Below, one piece after another: positions 55,670 through 64,000 of a DNA stretch of 64,000 bases. This DNA comes from Hybos culiciformis (taxonomy: Eukaryota > Arthropoda > Insecta > Diptera > Hybotidae), in assembly GCA_964007475.1 (NCBI GenBank), contig OZ023273.1, positions 50,655,525 to 50,719,524 of the forward strand, read 5' to 3'. A program made the position numbers and the translations under genes. Numbering within the stretch: position 1 is the first letter of the stretch; each line of letters begins with the position of its first letter. Under the pieces are notes generated by a model that saw only the letters and a program-made list of their open reading frames with translations, was not told where the DNA came from and made no database searches.

Positions 55670-56060
55670 AACATGTAAACTAAAATAGTTAAGTTTTAAA
55701 CTAAAAATGTTTAGAAACCGGAGCTAAATTTTAATTTAAAACTTTAAAGTTTTAAAATATAAACTTTGATGTTTTAGATCAAAATGTAAACTAAAATAGT
55801 TAAGTTTTAAACTAAAAATGTTTAGAAACCGGAGCTAAATTTTAATTTAAAACTTTAAAGTTTTAAAATATAAACTTTGATGTTTTAGATCAAAATGTAA
55901 ACTAAAATAGTTAAGTTTTAAACTAAAAATGTTTAGAAACCGGAGCTAAATTTTGATTTAAAACTTTAAAGTTTTAAAATATAAACTTTGATGTTTTAAA
56001 TCAAAATGTAAACTAAAATAGTTTAGTTTTTAACTAAAAAAGTATAGAAATTTGAATTAA
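55670..56060. repeat. 111-bp tandem repeat, about 3.5 units
   Basis: The word atgtttagaaaccggagc recurs at about 55707, 55818 and 55929. The units are made of alternating taaac/gttta words and are themselves imperfectly palindromic. Confidence 0.92.
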
Positions 56061-56517
56061 ACTTTAGCAAGTTTTAAATACTGAATTTTTTGTTTAAAAT
56101 ATTCTTTTAAACCATGTTTTTATGAATTAAGTTTAAAAAAAAAACTGAAAATTTCGACCGTGAGACAAAGAGACAAAGAGACAACTTTTGCTTTATATAT
56201 ATAGATTTAAAAAAAAATATATGTAATCACTTTTTGGAAAAAAAAATAAGTTTGTCTTCAAGGTGACTTTAATGTACTGATTTTTATGTAATATGAAATT
56301 GGTTTTTCATAACATAGTTTTTTTTTTTTAATTTTTCCATTATGCAAGATTTTTTTTTAATAGTTTTTTTTAGATATTTTAAGTTTAATTAATTTTACGT
56401 GAAGCTAAATGCTGAATAAATATTTGATATTATGTATTTCAGTTATTATTAACATTATTGTTTATCAACATTTTTCGTACCAATTTCAATAATTTTTATA
56501 TTTTATTCATATTGCAG

Positions 56518-56599
56518 AAGGGACCAGCTGAAAGAAATGGGTAGGATGGAGAACATGATGGAAAAAGTTACAGGGAAACGGCAGAGGGTTGACGCTTAA
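56518..56599 (+). CDS. Candidate 3'-terminal exon of a host gene, unknown protein
   Basis: A pyrimidine-rich tract ending ttcatattgcag (acceptor AG at 56516-56517) is followed by a GC-richer block. In the longest frame (one leading base, then 26 codons) it reads RDQLKEMGRMENMMEKV and ends TGKRQRVDA with TAA at 56597-56599. An AATAAA lies at 56740-56745. Lys/Arg/Glu/Met-rich helical composition and a basic C-terminus are visible. Base composition changes sharply at the acceptor and again after the stop. The upstream exon is not found nearby, consistent with a long TE-filled intron. Function is unknown; a retroposed fragment is the main alternative. Confidence 0.45.
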
Positions 56600-56739
56600 A
56601 CAAGAGAAAAAGCAAATGAATAGAGCTATTTATATAAGACTAGACTAGAGCGAAACAACCTTCTCGCCAAGATCGACTAATATTAATTTCGTTTGCCAAA
56701 TTTTTTCTTAGATTTGATTTTTTCAAATATTGTATTTTG

Positions 56740-56745
56740 AAATAA
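56740..56745 (+). terminator. Possible polyadenylation signal AATAAA
   Basis: Canonical hexamer 140 bases after the stop of the candidate terminal exon. AT-rich sequence produces this word often, so it is only supportive. Confidence 0.3.
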
Positions 56746-57349
56746 AATAATTATGTGCAAAGTTATTTACAAAAGTTCGGAATTACATTTAAAATAAAAA
56801 TAATAACTTTTTAATTTCAAAAACTCACAAAAATGACAAAATGAAAAAAATAATTTTATAAAATAAAATGAAATTTATTTTTAAATGAATTGAGATATTT
56901 TAATTTGCTAACTTATTAATTTTTTTTTTTTTTTTTTGAGAAATAAAGTAAATGATAAAGAGTGCATTAAAAAAGAATAAAAAAAATTATATTTTTAGTT
57001 TAATTAAAACCAAACAACTTGATATACATATACCTAGACTTTAAAAAGAGTTGGAAGGAAAATAAAACTTTCGACATTTTTCTTTTTTAAATAAACAAAG
57101 AGACCCAAGTAACATTTTAGTCTCAGTTTTTTTGTTATACGTCCTAAATAACTTTATAATGGAATAATAGTGGATTCGGCCAAAGAAGGATCTTTTTCTG
57201 CCACTATTAGATCCTTACTAGAATTTTTATCAAACAAGTTTTGCTTATTAAATGTCGAAATTAATGATGTTATAAGAACGTATAACAAAATCATGAAAAA
57301 AAAAATTATTAAACTAAATTGTATCCGAAACCGGCATTAAACATCAACT
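56746..57349. other. AT-rich non-coding stretch
   Basis: Nothing recognised. A slightly less AT-rich patch at 57170-57230 (gattcggccaaagaaggat) has no supporting splice sites. Confidence 0.45.
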
Positions 57350-57655
57350 TGGATTATTAAAATCATAAATTTAGGATATTACTAGTATATGTGTTGGTTT
57401 GTGAGCTGGGATGTGTTTGTTTGTTTGTGTTGGTTTAATAAATTATAAAATTTAGCTTTGTTAGAGGTACGAAAAAGAACACTATTAATAATATATGTAT
57501 GTATTTGGATTATTAAATGCATAATTTTAGGATATTACTAGTATATGTTGGTTTGTGAGCCGGGATGTGTTTTTATGTTTGTATTGATTTGTTACATAAG
57601 AATCTGTTGCTTTGTTAAAGGTTCGAAAAAGGGTACTAATAGAACAATACGCATA
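57350..57655. repeat. Degenerate tandem duplication of about 150-160 bp
   Basis: The block ttggattattaaa ... taggatattactagtatatg ... gttggtttgtgagc(t/c)gggatgtg ... aggt(a/t)cgaaaaag occurs twice in a row with many differences, so the duplication is old. Confidence 0.8.
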
Positions 57656-57932
57656 TATCACACCACAAAACAAAAAAAAGTGTGCGCATGTTTACATGGA
57701 TTCTTTTGTGGCTTACTGCAGTAGTAAAAAATAACAAGCTTCGTAGAATAGTTTTAATTTTAATTTTAAATATAACATAAAAAATTTAAAACTTTTTTAA
57801 TTTTTTTTTCTTTATCCTGCAATTTAAAAGAATATAAAACATGAATAAACAATTTATTGCATAATACAAATTTCATAAAACTATTTACTAGATATTAAAA
57901 TATTTCAAATAACTGAGCAAATGTTGGAACAT

Positions 57933-58312
57933 GGACATTTGTCCGCGATTTTTTGTAGGCGGATTAACAACATTTTGCAAAATGACATTTGTCGCCGATT
58001 TTTTTGTGCACAGACAAGTAACATTTTGCGATTTATAACATAAAAACTCCAAAGAACACGTGCATTACGGCATTTTTCCTTCTACTGCGCCCTAATTAAA
58101 GGAGAAACCCCCTACCCCAGGGCACGAGTTCTTGGTCCGCGATTGATAACATGAAAACTCCAAAGAAATAGTGCTCTAGGGGGTTTCTCGTTATATAAAA
58201 AAAAAATAGGGAACAGTAGACGGAAAAATCCCCTTCCCGAAAGAATCGCGTACAAATACCATTTTGCAAAAGGTAATTTAGCCGCGCATTAAAAAATCGC
58301 GGACAAATGTCC
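57933..58312. mobile_element. MITE with perfect 22-bp terminal inverted repeats
   Basis: GGACATTTGTCCGCGATTTT(TT) at 57933-57954 is the exact inverse of 58291-58312, enclosing 380 bases. The terminus itself contains the palindrome ggacatttgtcc. Inside are two similar blocks with taacat(a/g)aaaactccaaagaa (58035 and 58147) and a diverged extra terminus-like word at 57980. No ORF is credible. Confidence 0.82.
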
Positions 58313-58673
58313 CTCGGAAATATGTCCATCCCCCTTTTCTTTGATTTTACATATTTTTTATTTTTCATTTTACAGCATTGTACGGTAATATAGTTTTAAA
58401 CTGAAAAAGAGGTAATTTCGGCTTGAAATTAGAATAGACTTTTCGTATTTGTAACCGAAAAGACTAAAAGTTTTCTGCTATTTTATAATTTTCTCAGTCC
58501 GCATGTTAACACAAAATAAAACTACATTTTATGGATATCTGTACTTCGAACGAACTCAGTAAAATTAGATCTATAATAATTGTCAATTATCACATACATA
58601 GTCCTATAATAATGACAAGACTAACATATATCCTACATAATATATGTAAATAAGTTATTCAAATGTGTCGATG

Positions 58674-58818
58674 TTTATCAAACCGCGTCTATTCCATTTT
58701 TTTTTTTAAATTTAAAAATAGCAAAAACTGATAGCACATTCGAAGACGAATCCAACGATGTATTATACTCATTTTTTTTGAAAAGTGGAATTGACGAGTT
58801 TTGATAAACATCGACACA
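58674..58818. mobile_element. MITE with TGTGTCGATG terminal repeats, copy 2
   Basis: 145 bases, inverse orientation of 14642-14796, with almost the same interior and only small length changes in A/T runs. The target duplication is unclear. Confidence 0.85.
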
Positions 58819-59736
58819 AATATTGTATATATTATTACAATGAATTAATTAAAAAAAATTATTCATATATTATGCTTATAGATACTTAATTCAAACTAAA
58901 TTTTTTAGTAACAAACTTTAGTAAAAATTAAATAAAAGATATACTGTCTATAGATACCTACTTACCTACATAAAGCAAATTAAATATTCCTTTATTTTGA
59001 TTAACCGGAATATGTTCTACGTTAGGAATATTCATCAAAAATCTCATGTGTATTCAGAAATAATTAAAATTATGTTTTTTTATACGTGAACCCTCACATT
59101 TTGAATAATCTTAATAAATTTTTGTGCATAAAATCTACATTAGATTTTAAAAAATATATTATAAATATATGTAATAAATAATATTTAATTTTAATTTAAA
59201 GACGTTTACTTTTATTATGCATTATTTATAAGTTTTGAAAATTTAAAAAATAATAATAAATAAACAAAAATGTTAATAAAGTCGATTTTTCATTTTTAAT
59301 GTGTAATAACTGTAATAGTTTCATTAATTAAATTTATACAAGTTCTTGAAAATTATTATAAAGTTAGTTTTGTATAAAAAAACGACATATTTATCATAAT
59401 ATTCATAAATAAAAAAAAATCGAAAAAAAATTATTAAATTTTTTTAATTTAGTATTTTGGGAAATAAACTAATTTTACTTACTTACTTATTGAGTATAGT
59501 ATTATTAAGTATTTTGTTTGTGGTGATCTCTTCGAGGTATGTGTATTAGTATTTATTCAATTTTAATAAAAGAAATATACTAAATAGTAACTTATATTTG
59601 TGTGAAAGTGTTTATACATGAAAGATGAAACTAAATAAATTGATATTCACATCAAATTAAAATAGCTTGGAGATTCAAAGAATTTAAGATTTATTTGTTA
59701 AATCTTGACAATTTAAATTTTGTATGATTATTATTC
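58819..59736. other. AT-rich non-coding stretch
   Basis: No supported gene or element between the MITE and the LINE. Confidence 0.5.
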
Positions 59737-59743
59737 TTATTAC

Positions 59744-61902
59744 GAAACAAAGACTGCAATTCCAGTCCGCCTTGGTTTACCCGTGATTTAAAGACATTAA
59801 GAAACAGAAAAAACAAGGTATGGCGCAAGTACCTTAAATCGAAAACTGACAGTGACTACAGTAACTTCATAATTTTATTTAATAACTTTAGAGAACTTTT
59901 AAATCAGTCACATGATCGTTATATTTCAGACATGTCTGTAAAATTGAAATCCAATCCTAAATCCTTCTGGAAATTTGTGAATTCAAGAAGAAAATCAGAC
60001 CAATACCCTTCATTTATGAAATTCTTTAATTCTTCGAGCGGTGATTCTGGTACAATATGTGAGTTTTTTCGAAACTTCTTCTCTAAATCCTTCCCGGACA
60101 CCGCATTTAATGCTTTAGATTCCAATTTCACCCATTTGAATAACTGTCCCAAAACAACCTTCTCCAATCTTTATTTTGACTACGACATGGTAAAAAAATA
60201 CCTGAACCGTCTCGGAAATACTGCGTCTCCAGGCCCAGATGGTGTCCCAGAAATTATCTTAAAAAATTGTTCCGACGTTCTTGCTCTCCCATTATCCTGC
60301 TTCTTGTCCTTAGGTATTTTCCTTGTTCTTAGGTATTTTTCCATCCATCTGGAAAAAGGCATATATCAGACCCATCCATAAAGCCAATGCTAGAAATGAT
60401 GTCTCTAATTACCGCCCTATCGCAAAGCTTTCCTCAATCCCAAAACTGTTTGAACTCATAATCTTTGACGAAATTTATCCTCATTGCACAAAATTTCTTG
60501 TTGATAACCAACACGGTTTTATGAAGCATAAATCGACCTCAACAAACTTAGTTGAATGTACTTCCAAATTTCTAGCTAACATGGAGGAAGGTTTTCAAAC
60601 AGACGTCGTCTATACTGACTTAAGTAAAGCTTTTGACATCTTACCACATAGCGTAATTCTTCTTAAAATGAGAGCTTACGGCTTCCCTGAATATTTTCTA
60701 AACTGGATACAGTCTTACCTGTCGGGGAGAAGTTACAATGTCACTTTCAGAGGCGTTACATCATCTCCGATTTCAGCAAACTCCGGAGTTCCCCAAGGTA
60801 GTCACTTAGGCCCATTACTTTTTATCATTTCTGTAAATGACGTTCTAAATCATTGTGACGTGCAGATATATGCATTGTGAATGAATCTGATAGCTCTCTG
60901 CTTCAACATGACCTAGACGACTTCTATAATTGGTGTCATGTTAATAATCTTAAGCTTAATATTGGCAAATGCCAATTTGTGACTTATTCTCGTCGAGTAA
61001 ATAGAATTCAAACATCTTACTCTTTTAACAACGAACCTTTGGAAAGAGTTCAATCAATCAAAGATCTCGGCATTTACTTTGATGAAAAACTTTCTTTCAA
61101 AAATCATTACACCTATATCATAAACAAAGCTAATTCAATGTTGGGTTTCGTTAAACGATGGTCCAAAGATTTTCCAGATCCCTATACTTTAAAAGCTCTT
61201 TTTATGACTTTGGTCCGACCCAATCTGGAATATGCCAGCCAAGTCTGGTCTCCGTTCTATCAAGTTCATATTGATAGAATTGAATCCATTCAGAAAAAAT
61301 TTCTGAGATTTGCTTTACGCAACTTACCTTGGTCTGACCCACTTGTTCTTCCATCTTATCAGAATAGACTTAATTTGATTAATTTGACTTCATTAGAGAA
61401 AAGGCGAGAGGTGGCTGATCTCATTTTCCTAATTGAAATTATTAACAATAATATAGTATCCAAATATATTTCCAATAACATTCATTTTACTACAAATTTT
61501 AGATTGCGCTCCCCAAATCTCTTTGTTACTTTTCCCCATAGAACTAATTATTGTAAATTTGAACCTGTCAATCGAATGTTGATTTTGGGTAATAGATACA
61601 AATATTTGATTGACCTTTCCTTATCAAAACAAATTCAAAAAACTCGATTATTTAACCATATTGACTTTCGCTTATAATATTTTATTTCTTACGAATAGAA
61701 TTATGTTTGTAATTTAATTCTTGCTAAGATAATTATTTTTTTGTTTTTTTAGTATAATAAATATTAAATAATAAATTCTTTCATTTATTATGTAAGTTAA
61801 TTTTTGCTTAGATATTGTATATTTTTTGTAAACTGTAGATTTAAGCTTTTTTGTAAACTGTTTGTATTAAGCAGATATGAAATAAATAAATAAATAAATA
61901 AA
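59744..61902 (+). mobile_element. 5'-truncated non-LTR retrotransposon with 7-bp TSD TTATTAC
   Basis: TTATTAC occurs at 59737-59743 and again at 61903-61909, directly after an (AAAT)n tail at 61878-61902. The element starts in the middle of its ORF2, after the endonuclease, and keeps reverse transcriptase sequence plus about 200 bases of 3' region. It is damaged by a frameshift and a deletion of the catalytic motif. Confidence 0.92.
59753..61677 (+). pseudogene. LINE ORF2 reverse transcriptase, inactive
   Basis: The frame begins inside the linker (PPWFTRDLKTLRNRKNKVW). It runs through NTASPGPDGVPEIILKN, shifts frame at about 60320, continues with RPIHKANARNDVSNYRPIAK, NQHGFMKHKSTSTNLVE, VVYTDLSKAFDILPHSVILL (first catalytic Asp present) and SGVPQGSHLGPLLFIISVND. 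It then breaks at about 60877. Exactly there the catalytic YADD motif is lost: the sequence passes from VQIYA straight to NESDSSLLQHDLDDFYNWC. The thumb and C-terminal part (60877-61677) remain open, with SIKDLGIYFDEKLSFKNHYT and SQVWSPFYQ. Jockey/CR1-related; different family from the LINE at 4363. Confidence 0.9.
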
Positions 61903-61909
61903 TTATTAC

Positions 61910-62723
61910 ATGGTAGTTTTTTTTCCATAAGTATAAAATTTAATTTAAAAAAATTATAAAAATTATAAGATTTATCTAATTGAAGCTATTGCACATATCA
62001 GTTTTTAACATGACATAACATTATTGAAATAAAAAATATATAATAAAAGTTAGGAAGAAATATCAAAAACATTTAAGTCCTTTTTGCATATATAAAATCT
62101 ACATTAAAACGGATCTCAAACTTTTTACCTATAAATATATATGAGCATGAAATTTTATTTCTTTAATATTTTTAATTAAGATTATAGAATCACATTTTTA
62201 AAATGTAATAAATAAAACAATGCAAGATAAAAAAAATAAAAGTTATGTAACAGTATATAGGTACGCAATTTTTTTTTAAATTTTAAAACAAAATCGGAAA
62301 AGTTAACAAATCTACGGCAATATCTACGCTGTTCATAAATAATAATTATTCATTTCATTTTTAATAAACTTAATTCTTACATACGATTTCAGATTAAAAT
62401 GTACAATTGGTAAATGTATATCCGTTGAATCGTTAAATGTATGTAATCATTCATATTTCATTATATGTTTCATTATAAGTTTCCAATTTCAAACTAACTT
62501 ATATGTACATATTCAAAGGTTTATGTTCTCGCAGAAGCCCTTTTGCTCAGTGTTTCATAGTGCTTAGTTTAAAATGAATATATTTATAAGATTCTTTATT
62601 CAATGAAATCATATTTATTTTATTTATTTTTCTTAGATATCAGTTTTTTTTTTCAAGTAAATTTAATACAATATGAAATTGGGTTAAAAAATGAATTTAT
62701 TTCATACTTTATACTTATGATTC
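61910..62723. other. AT-rich non-coding stretch
   Basis: Nothing recognised between the LINE and the terminal-inverted-repeat element. Confidence 0.5.
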
Positions 62724-63162
62724 TAAAGGAGCGTCCACACATGCGTGAACGATCATGAAATTTCGTTATTCGCTTAGACATGACGAATGTGTGGACACAA
62801 TATTCGTGTAAAAAAGTGATTATTCGTCATCCCTAAACAAACATGAATATTTCCGCTACATGAGCGGAAATGTTCGCCATGTATATGAATATTTATATAA
62901 ATTTTGGGTTTTTCACGGGTTTAATAACATAGTTATTTATAATTTCAAGATTAAATTTCAAAAAAAAAAAAATTTTATTAATTTTTGCGTATTTCTTTTT
63001 TTCAATAATTAAAATCAATTAAAAGTAATTCTAGTGTCCAATTTCATGAATGTCAATTTTATTGACTACTTTTCTGTAATTTAAATCGTATTCAAAAAAA
63101 ATTGATAGGTACCCTAAAATCGATAAGAAAATAATTTTTTTTATTAATTAAAATTTAAAATA

Positions 63163-63215
63163 ATACTGGTGTCCAATTCCAAAAACATAATACTGGTGTC
63201 CAATTCCAAAAAATT
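63163..63215. repeat. 28-bp tandem duplication
   Basis: The unit aatactggtgtccaattcca plus aaaacat occurs twice in a row; a diverged third copy is near 63030. Confidence 0.8.
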
Positions 63216-63255
63216 TTAATTTTATTTTTAAAATCTAGAAATTTTTAACAGAAAT

Positions 63256-63740
63256 GGTATTTATCTATCTATCTATCTATATATATAAAACCGAAGTTGT
63301 CTGTTTGTATGTTTGTACGTTCCGAATAGGCTCCTAAACCTCTCAACCGATCGTTTTCAAACTTACACCATGTCTTGGGGTCAGGTCGGGGGACGTTATA
63401 GGCTATTTTAAAATTTAAATGGCCTCCAACCCAGGGACCTCCCCGGAGGCCGACTTCAAAAGTTCGTCCGATTTCATTCAAATTTGGTAGGTAAATAGAG
63501 GAACACAAATTTCGTAACAAAAAATTTGTTGACCTACTACCCAGGGACCTCCTACCCAGGGACCTCTTACCCAGGGACCTCATGCCCAGTGACCTCCTAC
63601 CCAGGGACCTCCTACCCAGTGACCTCCCATGGAGCGGACTTCAAAAGTACGTCCGATTTGATTCAAATTCGGTACGTAAGAAAAGGAAATAATTACACAC
63701 AAATTTCGTTACAAATAATTTTTTGACGTCCTACCCAGAG
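63256..63740 (-). mobile_element. Shortened inverted copy of the 2.7-kb dispersed repeat
   Basis: Begins with (ctat)n and tatatataaaacc, the inverse of the end at 56206. It continues with the inverse of the cgatcggttgag unit and then of the 54360-55065 array, including seven copies of the 16-bp word (acccagggacctcct). The SINE and the 111-bp array present in the long copy are absent. Confidence 0.8.
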
Positions 63741-64000
63741 GCCAGAAAAAAATTTGCAGCCGCAGCAATTTGAAAATCTTTTTTATTGACCATAATTAAT
63801 TTAATATTTCTTTTTTTTTTGAATTTAATATTTTAGATGTTTGATAATTGGGCAACTAATATTTTTTCACATCAATTTCATTCACGAATATTCTAAATGA
63901 AAATTATGTGTGGACGGCACTTTCATACACGAATATTCACACATGAAATTTCATCAACGAAGAAAAAGTTCGCTCACGCATATGTGGACGCACCTTTAAA

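Larger units (their letters stand above)
53547..56206 (+). mobile_element. 2.7-kb dispersed repeat, unclassified
   Basis: Starts tactagctgtacccgaacac and ends gctttatatatatagat, a start/end pair typical of abundant interspersed repeats in insect genomes. It contains the array 54360-55065, the sentence-like unit cgatcggttgagtggtttag, a minus-strand SINE and a 111-bp array. A shorter copy in opposite orientation is at 63256-63740. No transposase or polymerase is present. Confidence 0.65.
62724..63998. mobile_element. TIR element (GCGTCCACA ends) reaching the window end
   Basis: TAAAGGAGCGTCCACACATG at 62724 and the inverse CATATGTGGACGCACCTTTA to 63998 agree at about 25 of 28 positions. Both subterminal zones repeat gaatattc, cacgaat and catgaa words. 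At 62850-62880 there is a small hairpin ttccgct/agcggaa. The interior is non-coding and holds an inserted copy of the 2.7-kb dispersed repeat (63256-63740). A target duplication cannot be tested because the window ends. Confidence 0.78.

Noticed and set aside
1..64000. CRISPR array, bacterial operon or phage
   Set aside because: No regularly spaced identical repeats with unique spacers, no ribosome-binding-site-led dense ORFs. Reverse transcriptases, SINEs and splice-like signals are eukaryotic.

Overview
This is a strongly AT-rich eukaryotic window dominated by transposable elements, with no complete cellular protein gene visible. Jockey/CR1-type LINEs, an RTE-type endonuclease fragment, a Ty3/gypsy LTR element, tRNA-derived SINEs, many hAT-like elements with 8-bp target duplications and Tc1/pogo-type miniature elements together suggest an arthropod, most likely an insect. 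The species cannot be named from this sequence. A 200-base N block at 38119-38318 is an assembly gap. No bacterial-type operon, CRISPR array, rRNA or canonical tRNA gene was seen. Layout, left third (1-26176): an internally deleted minus-strand LINE at about 184-2171. Then come two copies, in opposite orientation, of one DNA transposon (3643-9605 and 19013-26172), each with perfect or near-perfect termini beginning CGTCGCCCC and a 4-bp target duplication (ATGA, ATAA). The left copy is interrupted by a LINE with an intact endonuclease/reverse transcriptase ORF (4363-7317). The right copy is interrupted by a decayed Ty3/gypsy element (19615-24029). Each copy serves as the empty site for the insertion in the other. 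The left copy also carries an array of perfect palindromes (7881-8272) followed by a G-quadruplex motif. Between the copies lie a retroposed ORF remnant, a SINE inside a Tc1-like element, a 350-base heptanucleotide satellite, and two weak candidate host exons on the minus strand. Middle (26177-42524): a run of hAT-like elements, five with 8-bp duplications or near-duplications (28729-29258, 30902-31746, 34805-37175, 40357-41106, 41523-42524), several keeping the transposase dimerisation region. Also here are a pogo-like element (33674-34502), a minisatellite of 12-bp units (35980-36615) inside a composite repeat, and an RTE endonuclease fragment (37404-37862). Right third (42525-64000): three direct copies of a roughly 1-kb repeat (46613, 48426, 51234), one split by a 1.1-kb composite element with a 228-bp palindromic end. 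It also holds several minisatellites, a 2.7-kb dispersed repeat (53547-56206) whose shortened inverted relative lies at 63256-63740, a dead LINE with its own target duplication (59744-61902), and a terminal-inverted-repeat element reaching the window end. The best candidate for a piece of a cellular gene is a GC-richer terminal exon at 56518-56599 (+), with an upstream acceptor and a downstream AATAAA. Functionally, the window is a layered record of insertions. Almost all coding signal belongs to retrotransposons or transposases, and only the LINE at 4428-7208 still has an apparently undamaged enzyme domain set.
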